A stretch of 64,000 bases of DNA, taken from positions 62,001 to 126,000 of the forward strand of contig NZ_FOXS01000006.1 of the NCBI RefSeq assembly GCF_900115775.1, given 5' to 3'. The DNA comes from Hymenobacter arizonensis (GTDB lineage: Bacteria > Bacteroidota > Bacteroidia > Cytophagales > Hymenobacteraceae). Shown here in pieces: positions 24,012-31,188 of this stretch. The notes beneath the pieces were generated by a model. The model was not told the DNA's origin. It saw only the letters and a list, made by a program, of their open reading frames with translations, and made no database searches. The translations under genes and the position numbers were made by a program. Position 1 is the stretch's first letter. Each line of letters begins with the position of its first letter.

Positions 24012-25877
24012 ATGAAAAAGAATCTATTGTTTCTGTTGCTGCTCACTGCGGCCTTGTTGCCGGTAGACGCCGCGGCGCAGTCGGCGCTCATTCAGCGCGT
24101 GAACCCCACCAACTGGTGGGTGGGCATGAAACGGCCCAACGTGCAGGTGCTCGTGTACGGACCCGGCGCGGGCACGCTGGCCTACACCATCACCTACCCG
24201 GGAGTGAAGCTGGTGAAAACCAGCACGGTTGAGAACCCCAACTACGCCTTCCTCGACCTCACCATTGCCCCCACCGCCAAGCCCGGTAAGGTGCAGATTG
24301 TGGGCAAGAAAGGCGGCCAGACCCTGACCCAGGCCTGGGAGCTGAAGGCGCGTGACAATGGCCCCAAAGGCCAGGGCGTGACGCAGGCCGACTTCATTTA
24401 TCTGGCCATGCCCGACCGCTTTGCCAACGGCGACCCGAGCAACGATAAGTTCGCCGACATGCTCGACCCCAACCACGACCGGGCCAACCCATTCTTCCGC
24501 CACGGCGGCGACCTGGCCGGCGCGGCCCAGCGCATCAACTACCTCAAAGACCTCGGCATCACGGCCGTATGGTTTACGCCCGTTGTTGAAAATAACCAGC
24601 CGCTGACCGACGAGAACAACACCATGCGGGCCTCCTACCACGGCTACGGCTTCACCGACCACTACACCGTGGACCGGCGCCTGGGCGGCAACGCCGCCTA
24701 CAAGGCCTACGTGCAGCAAGCCCACGCCGCCGGCCTGAAAGTGGTGCAGGACGCCGTGTACAACCACGTGGGCAACACCCACTGGTTCATCAAGGACCTG
24801 CCCATGAAAAGCTGGCTTAACCAGTGGCCCACCTACACCAACACCTCCTACCGGCAGCAGCCCATCACCGACCCGCACGCTTCGCAGATTGACCGCAAAG
24901 TCACGCTCGACGGCTGGTTCGTGCCCTTCCTGCCCGACCTGAACCAGCGCAACCCCTACGTGGCCAACTTCCTGATTCAGCACGCCATCTGGTCGGTCGA
25001 AACCTTCGGCGTCGATGCCTGGCGCATCGACACCTACATGTATAACGACCAGCCGTTTATGAACCGCTGCAACGCGGCGCTGCTCACCGAATACCCGCGC
25101 ATTCACATCTTCGGCGAGTCGTCGGTGACCAACGTGGTCGACCAGGCTTACTACGTCAAGAACAACATCAACTTCGCCTTTAAGTCGAACCAGCCCGGCG
25201 GCCTCGACTTCGTGCTGGAAGGCGCCATGGTCGACGGTCTGAAGCACGACGGCAGCGCCCAGCGCATGTACGAAGCCCTGGCTCAGGACGCAGTGTACCA
25301 GGACCCCACCAAGTTCGTCACCTTCCTCGACAACCACGACCACAACCGCTACCTCTCAGAGATTGGCGATGACCTGGGCAAGTACAAAATGGGCCTGACC
25401 TGGCTGCTCACCACCCGCGGCATCCCCAGCATGTACTACGGCACCGAAATCCTGATGAAGAATTTCAAGGACCCCACCGATGCCGAGGTGCGCAAGGATT
25501 TCCCCGGCGGCTGGCCCGGCGATAAGGAAGACAAGTTCACCCCTGCCGGCCGCACCGCCCGCGAAAACGAAGCCTTCGACTTTGTGCGCACGCTGGCTAC
25601 CTACCGTCGTACCCACCCCGCCCTGCACTCCGGCCGCCTGATGCAGTACCTGCCGCAGGATGGCATCTACGTGTACTTCCGCTACGATGCCACCGGCACG
25701 GTGATGGTCGCCTCGAACACCACCGACAAAGCAGTAGCGCTGCCCACTGCCCGCTACTCCGAGCGCACCACCGGCTTCACCAAAGCCCGCAACGTGCTCA
25801 CGGGTGAGAACGTAGCCAGCATCGCTACCCTGCAGCTGCCCGCCAAAACCGCCGTGGTGCTGGAGTTGCAGAAGTAG
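24012..25877 (+). CDS. GH13 alpha-amylase / cyclomaltodextrinase, periplasmic
   Basis: 621-residue GH13 enzyme hydrolysing alpha-1,4-glucans or cyclodextrins, similar in design to SusA/neopullulanase. The signal peptide MKKNLLFLLLLTAALLPVDA (cleavage near AAAQS) sends it to the periplasm. An N-terminal cyclomaltodextrinase-type beta domain (about 25-120) precedes the barrel. Conserved regions: DAVYNHVG, the nucleophile Asp in AWRIDTY (about 339), the acid Glu in IFGESSV (about 367) and the third Asp in FLDNHDHNR (about 440). The barrel is followed by a short C-terminal beta domain (VMVASNTTDKAVALP). Its neighbours include GH31 and branching-enzyme genes, fitting alpha-glucan use. A terminator follows at 25926. 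Confidence 0.93.
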   Translation: MKKNLLFLLLLTAALLPVDAAAQSALIQRVNPTNWWVGMKRPNVQVLVYGPGAGTLAYTITYPGVKLVKTSTVENPNYAFLDLTIAPTAKPGKVQIVGKKGGQTLTQAWELKARDNGPKGQGVTQADFIYLAMPDRFANGDPSNDKFADMLDPNHDRANPFFRHGGDLAGAAQRINYLKDLGITAVWFTPVVENNQPLTDENNTMRASYHGYGFTDHYTVDRRLGGNAAYKAYVQQAHAAGLKVVQDAVYNHVGNTHWFIKDLPMKSWLNQWPTYTNTSYRQQPITDPHASQIDRKVTLDGWFVPFLPDLNQRNPYVANFLIQHAIWSVETFGVDAWRIDTYMYNDQPFMNRCNAALLTEYPRIHIFGESSVTNVVDQAYYVKNNINFAFKSNQPGGLDFVLEGAMVDGLKHDGSAQRMYEALAQDAVYQDPTKFVTFLDNHDHNRYLSEIGDDLGKYKMGLTWLLTTRGIPSMYYGTEILMKNFKDPTDAEVRKDFPGGWPGDKEDKFTPAGRTARENEAFDFVRTLATYRRTHPALHSGRLMQYLPQDGIYVYFRYDATGTVMVASNTTDKAVALPTARYSERTTGFTKARNVLTGENVASIATLQLPAKTAVVLELQK

Positions 25878-25925
25878 CTTCTGCCGCTAATCTCTTTTGC
25901 ATTGCAGGAGTTTAGCGGAGGTTAT

Positions 25926-25967
25926 GAACAAGGCCCGGTCCGGTTACTCCGGGCCGGGCCTTGTTCA
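25926..25967 (+). terminator. Rho-independent-type hairpin
   Basis: Stem AACAAGGCCCGG / CCGGGCCTTGTT with further inner pairing, about 50 bases after the amylase stop. Confidence 0.75.
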
Positions 25968-26115
25968 TTAAGTCACCCTGGGCTACAGATTTTCAAACCG
26001 CCTGCCTACCTTGCCGGCTCATGACCTTTGCCACCTTCCCCGCGCGGCTTTTCCAGCCCTTCCCCGCGGCCGGGTTTGCCCCGAACCCGGACCGGGGCGG
26101 GTGGCCGCATGCCCT

Positions 26116-26448
26116 GTGAACCCCACTGCCGAGCAACACATTCTGGCCGATGCCATCCTGCGTCATCGGCCCTATCCCCTCGCTACTGCCCTGCGGCGGG
26201 CCCTCTTTGCTTGGGGAGAGTCGGTGCCCGATGAGGAAGAAGAACTACTCTGGGACTACGCCGACAGCATCCTCATTGATATGGTGTGGCAAGGCTACCG
26301 CTACGTGAGCCGCGACGAAGTGCCGCTGCTGTGCATTGGTCCCCTGGAAGTGTTTGCCGACGAAGCCACCGGTACCCTCCTCACCCGCTGCGCCGTTTGG
26401 TACGGCGCCGACGCCTGGCAGGAATGGACACGGCAGGGAGGCCGCTAG
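26116..26448 (+). CDS. Hypothetical acidic protein, GTG start proposed
   Basis: About 110 residues if started at GTG 26116 (VNPTAEQHILADAILRHRPY); the frame is open to TTG 26011 but that part is Pro/Arg-rich and unconvincing. The body is acidic and aromatic (ESVPDEEEELLWDYADSILI, then DMVWQGYRYVSRDEVPLL and AVWYGADAWQEW), with codon choice like real genes nearby. I recognise no family. There is no signal peptide. It stands alone after the amylase terminator. Confidence 0.5.
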   Translation: MNPTAEQHILADAILRHRPYPLATALRRALFAWGESVPDEEEELLWDYADSILIDMVWQGYRYVSRDEVPLLCIGPLEVFADEATGTLLTRCAVWYGADAWQEWTRQGGR

Positions 26449-26719
26449 CCGGGGCGTCGGCCAGAGCAACAACACTACTTTTTTATCGACAATGCAAGCC
26501 GGCGCGCCCCAGACCGTGCGGTTGGTTTCTCTCCTTTCGCCGGCGCTCATTTTGTAAGCCCCAGGAATCGGATACGCATCCCGTGGATGCACCACAATGG
26601 GTTCCTTTTATTCATTAGCGCGTGCTCGCCCATACTACTGGGGACAATCTACGGCACATTTATTGTGAAAGGGTCGAGCCGAACGTAAAAAACACCAAAT
26701 TTAATTGCTATCTTTCTAT

Positions 26720-26977
26720 ATGATGGTTAAAGCACTCACCTCCCTCGAAGCCTACCTTGGTCCTGAGTACCAAGGTATTTTGATACGGTCGGAAGAGCCG
26801 TGGAAGATTGCCGTGGTCCGCGGACACCATCCGGTGACTTCCATCCCCTTGAACCGGCAAGAGCGTCAACAGCTCTGCCAGACCCTTCAGGGGCCAGAAT
26901 TACGGCGCTCGCTGGTTTATTTTCGCCTGGCCCTGCGGCAGGCAAACCTTGCGGCGAACACTGCGGCCGTAGATTAA
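26720..26977 (+). CDS. Small hypothetical protein
   Basis: About 85 residues from ATG 26720 (or 26723). One alpha/beta-looking unit: SLEAYLGPEYQGILIRSEEP, then WKIAVVRGHHPVTSIPLNRQ, then a helical C-terminus (ERQQLCQTLQ, RRSLVYFRLALRQANLA). No signal peptide and no recognised family. A TATCTTTC element at 26709-26716 sits just before the start and is similar to the Bacteroidota -7 box, but too close to the ATG to be the promoter unless the transcript is leaderless. Confidence 0.55.
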   Translation: MMVKALTSLEAYLGPEYQGILIRSEEPWKIAVVRGHHPVTSIPLNRQERQQLCQTLQGPELRRSLVYFRLALRQANLAANTAAVD

Positions 26978-27600
26978 CTCAGGCTGAGTAGCGTAAGCCT
27001 TCGCAACCGGGTTTCTTCGCACCTTACTCTCCGAAGACCTGCGCCCTAGCACGGGCGCCTGAGGCCCAACCACGCCGCCAACCACAAAGCCTAACGAAAA
27101 CTGGCCTGCCGGGCATTCGTCACTCAACACCTCCGAGAGGCAAAGCAACATTTCGTTATCGTTTGATTAATAGAATGCTGGCTCGATAAATAAATTCATC
27201 CAAATCAACGGTGAGGTCAGCCAGCAGCACTCACCAATTCAGCACCTAATAGCCGACCACTGGGGCTCAAGTAGCGCAAGCCTAGATTTACAGTACCAGC
27301 AAGGCTTGGTAGTAAAGAACTAACACGGCCCAGAACGCAGCATTTCTAGGCCAGGCATACTCGAAATACTTCCGATTGCCCAAGCGCACCGGCATTCCCC
27401 TCACACCACTGCATCGACCGGGTATAAACTTCACCCTCTGACCAGGAGACGGTGGCAGCTGCCGTTGGACAGCGGGGCACCGCGCGCACAAACGCCAACG
27501 CCAGCCGCCGGGTGGCAGAGCTAGCGTTGGCGTCACAATCAGCAATTTGCCCGGCGCTACTATGGGGAGTCACGCGAGGGACGGCAGGTGCTATAAAGCG
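26978..27600. other. Gene-free stretch
   Basis: No supported gene. Short frames here are proline/arginine-rich shadows. The only clear structure is a hairpin at 27491-27530 (CGCCAACGC / GCGTTGGCG with a further partial pairing), about 70 bases past the stop of the coiled-coil lipoprotein gene ending at 27601, so it may be that gene's terminator. Confidence 0.55.
27491..27530 (-). terminator. Possible terminator hairpin
   Basis: Nine-base perfect outer stem CGCCAACGC / GCGTTGGCG with AGC/GCT inner pairing. No T-run, so this is tentative. Confidence 0.35.
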
Positions 27601-28137
27601 TTATTTTTTCAGCAAAGCAGCGTGCTCAGCCTGCATTTTCTGGTGGTCTTCGACGAGCTGGCGGTGTTCCCGCTGCATTTCCTGGTCTTCGGTTTTCATG
27701 CGGGCGTGGTCGGCTGAGGCCGATGCGTTTCCGGCCGCGTCAGCCGCGTGTTTCTGCTCGAGCTCGGCGTGGCGCTGCAGAATGTCGTTGTGCTTCTGCA
27801 CCACTTCCCGGTGCTGGGCAATGAGGGCGGTGTGGCGCGTTTCGAGGTCCCGGAAAGCTGGCGTGTTGTCAATTTTGGAGTTTTTGGCGGCGGCCAGGTC
27901 GGCGGCGTGGTCGTTTTCCATCACCTCGTCGGCGTCCTGCATGGTGCGGTGGTCGGCTTCCATCTGCTGGTGGTCGGCCAGGAGCTGCTCGTGCGTGAGC
28001 GAGCCGGCGGCCGCGCCTTCGGTGGCCGTGCCGGTTTCAGTGGTTTTGTCGGTGGCCGACTGGCAGGCCGTGAACGCCAGCGTGAGGCCGAGCAAAGCGG
28101 CGGGCAAGGGAGCGAGGAATGGAATGTTCTTTTTCAT
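27601..28137 (-). CDS. Coiled-coil lipoprotein
   Basis: 178-residue lipoprotein: signal peptide from ATG 28137 (MKKNIPFLAPLPAALLGLTL, lipobox in FTACQS). The mature chain is a long, His/Glu/Gln-rich helix with repeating units (LLADHQQMEADHRTMQDADE, LETRHTALIAQHREVVQKHN, MQREHRQLVEDHQKMQAEHA). The His spacing of about seven residues gives a striped helix that could bind metal; that is inference. The next gene upstream on the same strand is a COG0523 GTPase (gap 86 bases), a family often linked to metal handling. In-frame extension upstream to 28293 lacks any signal and is rejected. Confidence 0.75.
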   Translation of the reverse strand: MKKNIPFLAPLPAALLGLTLAFTACQSATDKTTETGTATEGAAAGSLTHEQLLADHQQMEADHRTMQDADEVMENDHAADLAAAKNSKIDNTPAFRDLETRHTALIAQHREVVQKHNDILQRHAELEQKHAADAAGNASASADHARMKTEDQEMQREHRQLVEDHQKMQAEHAALLKK

Positions 28138-28223
28138 AAGTTCAGAGTGAGATGGTTGAAAGTTAAGGAAGCTGCTTTGTGATGACACGTGTCGGGTAGC
28201 GGTGGGCAACAGCCGGCTGGCGG

Positions 28224-29423
28224 TTAGTGGCGCGGCCACGGGTCGGCGAAGAGGGCGCCGCGGCGCCAGCGGCCAATTTCCAGCGGGGTGCAAAGGCAGG
28301 CCTGGAGGTCGGCGCGCAGCCGGGCTTCGTCCAGGTTCTGCCCCACGAAGCGCAGCGTGTTCACCCGGTCCTGAAACTGTGGGTGCCAGCGCGCCAGCAG
28401 CCCCAGCTCGTCGCGCCGGAAGCCGGGGTCCTGGTCACAGTCGGGCACGGCGGCCCACCAGGTGCCCACCGGCTCGACGCGGCGCGAGGGCCCGGCCTGG
28501 TTCCAGCCCATGACCTCTTCGGGCCGCGAGGCCAACCAGAACAGGCCCTGGGAACGCAGCAGCCCCGCCGGCCAACCGTGGCGCACCAACTCCCACAGTC
28601 GCTCCGGGTGAAAGGGCCGCTCGTCGCGGAAGTGACAGGTGCTGATGCCGTGGGCCGGCGTCGGCGGGTCCAGGTCGAATAACTCGCCGGTCGCCATCGC
28701 CCCCAGCCCGGTGTGCAGCAGCTCGGCCGGGTCTACTTCTCCAAACCGGGCTTCTACCAGGCGGGCGGCGGGGTTGAGGTGGTGCAGCAGCGTGCGCAGC
28801 TGGGCCAGCTCCGCAGGTGTGGCCTGGTCGGTTTTGTTGAGGATGAGCACGTGGGCCTGCTCTACCTGCTCGGCCAGCACCTCGGCGCGGGTGCCCAGGG
28901 CCTGGTCGGCATCGTCGGGGTGGGCGGGCAGGTCGGCGGGCGCGAGGAAATCCGACAGAAACCGGCCGGCGTCCACTACCGTCGCCAGGGTATCGAGGCG
29001 GGTGCGACGGGGCAAGTCGAGGCCGTAGGCCGGATTGCCCAGGCAGAATGTGTGGCGCACGGGCCGGAGCGCGGCCAGGCCGGGGTTCTCCACCAGCAAG
29101 TACCCGAACTGCGGGTCGCGGGCCAGCCGGCCGGCTTCGAGCAGTAGGTCGGCCCGCAGCTCGTGGGTGCCGGCTTCGGTGGCCAGTCGAATCACTTTTT
29201 CGGTGGTGTGCGAGAGCGAAGCCACGGCCACTGCGGCGGCAACCGGTTCGGAGTCGCTGCTGATAACGGCCAGTTGCAACTCGGCCCGCTGACGCAGCAA
29301 GTGGTTGAGCACGGACGTTTTGCCCGCGCCGGTGAATCCGCCGAGCACCGTGACGGGCAGGCGGTCGGGTGCGGCCAGACTAGCGGTCTGCGTTGCGCTG
29401 TGTTCACTTGAATGAAGGGACAT
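28224..29423 (-). CDS. CobW/COG0523 family GTPase lacking the CxCC motif
   Basis: 399-residue G3E GTPase of the CobW/ZigA type, a family of metal chaperones and metal-insertion proteins. ATG 29423 is used. Walker A is GGFTGAGKTS (residues 28-37), the base-recognition motif is LNKTD (195-199), and a CobW C-terminal domain (about 285-395) is present. The usual metal-binding G-C-x-C-C loop between Walker A and the GDL helix is missing: that place reads RLATEAGTHELRADLLLEAG with no cysteine. The following ESTG-type switch motif is ENPG. It is therefore a divergent member, perhaps not a zinc chaperone. It probably forms an operon with the FAD protein upstream (gap 89 bases). Confidence 0.85.
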   Translation of the reverse strand: MSLHSSEHSATQTASLAAPDRLPVTVLGGFTGAGKTSVLNHLLRQRAELQLAVISSDSEPVAAAVAVASLSHTTEKVIRLATEAGTHELRADLLLEAGRLARDPQFGYLLVENPGLAALRPVRHTFCLGNPAYGLDLPRRTRLDTLATVVDAGRFLSDFLAPADLPAHPDDADQALGTRAEVLAEQVEQAHVLILNKTDQATPAELAQLRTLLHHLNPAARLVEARFGEVDPAELLHTGLGAMATGELFDLDPPTPAHGISTCHFRDERPFHPERLWELVRHGWPAGLLRSQGLFWLASRPEEVMGWNQAGPSRRVEPVGTWWAAVPDCDQDPGFRRDELGLLARWHPQFQDRVNTLRFVGQNLDEARLRADLQACLCTPLEIGRWRRGALFADPWPRH

Positions 29424-29512
29424 AGGCAAGAGGTAATTCGTCAGGGAACTGCTGAAAATCAACTGTTGTCCATCTGATTAGCAATGATTTTTAATTCACA
29501 TGAGGCATCTCC

Positions 29513-30439
29513 TCAGGCCAGCTCCGGCAGGGTGCGCCCCAGAATCAGGTTGCGGCTAAGTACGCCGCCCAGGCGGTTGCCCACGCCAATGGCGTTGGCC
29601 AGCTGGTGCATCATGGTGCAGTTGTCGCCCAGCGCGTACACCCCGGGCACGGTGGTCTGGTTGTGCTCGTCCACGCGCAGCAGGCTCACCTCGTCCAGCT
29701 CGCAGCCCAGCTGCGCGGGCAGGTCAGAGCTTTGGTGCCAGGCTACTTTGCCGTAGAGCACCCGCAGCGGTAGGGCCCGGCCATCGACCAAGCCCAGGCC
29801 TTCGAGCTGCGCGCCGGTGTGCAGCAAGGTGGCTACCGGGGTTTCTTCCAGGCCCACGCCGTGTTGGGAGAGCAGGGTGCGCACATCGTCGCTAAACGTG
29901 GCCGGGCCGTTGGTGAACACCGTGAGCTCCTGGGTCCAGTTCAGCAGCATGGCCACCATGTGGCCCACCATTTCACCGTTCATCCACAGGCCGGTGGGCT
30001 GGTCGGCCACTTCGTAGCCGTGGCAGAAAGGGCAGTGAATGATGGAAGTACCCCAGCACTCGGCGAAGCCCGGAAGGGGCGGCAGCTCGTCGCGCAGGCC
30101 GGTAGCCAGCAGCAGCGTGGGCGCCGCAAAAGCGCCGTGGGCAGCGGTGCTCACTCGGAAGGTGCCGTCCGGGAGTTTTTCGGCGCTGGTGGCCCGGGCC
30201 TGGAGCAGCTGCACCGTGGGGTAGGCGGCTACCTGCTGCCGGGCGCGGGCGGCCAGCGCGGCGGGGGTGTCGCCGTCGTGAAGCAACAGGTTGTGGGCGT
30301 GGGGAGTGGTGCGGTTGCGCGGCTCGCCGGCATCGAGCACCAGCACCCGGCAGCGGGCCCGGCCCATGGCCATGGCCGCGCTCAGCCCGGCGTAGGAGCC
30401 GCCCACGATGATAAAATCAAAATCCAAAGACGAAGACAT
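29513..30439 (-). CDS. FAD-dependent oxidoreductase, thioredoxin-reductase-like
   Basis: 308-residue two-dinucleotide-binding flavoprotein. FAD site: FIIVGGSYAGLSAAMAMGRA (residues 9-28). Redox-active pair: C136-P-F-C139 in IIHCPFCHGYE, as in thioredoxin reductases and their single-protein relatives. C-terminal FAD motif: VPGVYALGDNC. The NAD(P)-binding domain lacks the usual GxGxxA loop; at that place the sequence is WMNGEMVGHMVAML, so the pyridine nucleotide site looks altered. It belongs to the small NAD(P)/FAD-dependent oxidoreductase group of Bacteroidota, thioredoxin partner unknown. The gene lies 12 bases downstream of a truncated DUF5916-like gene and is likely cotranscribed with the COG0523 GTPase. 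Confidence 0.88.
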   Translation of the reverse strand: MSSSLDFDFIIVGGSYAGLSAAMAMGRARCRVLVLDAGEPRNRTTPHAHNLLLHDGDTPAALAARARQQVAAYPTVQLLQARATSAEKLPDGTFRVSTAAHGAFAAPTLLLATGLRDELPPLPGFAECWGTSIIHCPFCHGYEVADQPTGLWMNGEMVGHMVAMLLNWTQELTVFTNGPATFSDDVRTLLSQHGVGLEETPVATLLHTGAQLEGLGLVDGRALPLRVLYGKVAWHQSSDLPAQLGCELDEVSLLRVDEHNQTTVPGVYALGDNCTMMHQLANAIGVGNRLGGVLSRNLILGRTLPELA

Positions 30440-30451
30440 AGAGCGTATAGA

Positions 30452-30781
30452 TTAGAACTGCCTGATGTAGGTGAGCTTGCTGTTGAGCTGCTGCTGGTTG
30501 CGCTCATCGAAGTTGATGCGCACGTCGGTGTCGGGGCAGGCGGCCTGGCCCTGGTTGGGTTCCACCTGTCGGAAATTGCGAATGACGGGCGCGGCTTGCC
30601 ACGCAGCCTCACCAAGGCGGCCATCGACGTTCACTGGCCCCGGGGCATGCACGGCGCGCACCACGGGCGGCACAGTAGGCGACGAAAAAATGGTGACCTC
30701 CTGTACCTGAGCTGCTGAAGGCAACAGCCCGGCCGACAAAGCCGATACCCGAAACAATAGCAACTGGTGAAGGAATGACAT
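30452..30781 (-). pseudogene. Truncated DUF5916/CBM9-type N-terminal remnant
   Basis: About 109 residues from ATG 30781. After a signal-like segment (LLLFRVSALSAGLLPSAAQV) comes the N-terminal signature of the large (about 800-residue) DUF5916/carbohydrate-binding-family-9 outer-membrane proteins: HAPGPVNVDGRLGEAAWQAA, then FRQVEPNQGQAACPDTDVRI. It then runs only about 20 further residues to a stop, so most of the protein is missing. The final QLNSKLTYIRQF could be what is left of a C-terminus after an internal deletion. It overlaps no other gene and sits directly upstream of the FAD oxidoreductase gene. Confidence 0.65.
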
Positions 30782-31188
30782 GAGGCAGGAATTCAGATAG
30801 ACAAGCGTTACAACTGGAGCCGCCACGCTCCAAGAATCAGCCGTGCGCTTCTCAGCTATTGGTAGCTGGCCTACTGCTTGCATCTGCCTTCAGTTGATAT
30901 ACAACTCAAAGGTAATCATGCTCAGCAAATATGCAACATTATTGCATTTATAGGAACCTGCTTCGTAATGCCCACCTCCTGTCTTGATAAGGCTGCGCAA
31001 ATAATCCCTGTGCAACTCAACCTAATACCCAAACATCAGCGAACTTTTGGTTTCGGGATAAAGTAGCCAAGTTGCATAACAATACTTCACTACTGTAAAC
31101 GAAACCGGCCTGCCCCCAGAAAGGAGCAGGCCGGTTTTTAACATCTGGCAAAATTTCGCTGCATTCTACAGCGCCGCGAGTCCGCCGG
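30782..31188. other. Gene-free stretch with terminator
   Basis: No supported gene. It contains the terminator at 31102-31140 and, to the left, AT-richer sequence that probably holds the promoter of the truncated gene and the FAD oxidoreductase. Confidence 0.55.
31102..31140 (-). terminator. Rho-independent terminator
   Basis: Stem AACCGGCCTGC / GCAGGCCGGTT followed by T-run, 49 bases past the branching-enzyme stop. Because of the T-run direction it may also serve the plus strand. Confidence 0.7.

Noticed and set aside
27288..27573. Two overlapping minus-strand open frames
   Set aside because: Pro/Arg-rich translations with no start signal or motif; they cover a hairpin and have no coding character.
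30878..31066. 62-residue plus-strand open frame
   Set aside because: No motif, ordinary intergenic composition and no partner gene.
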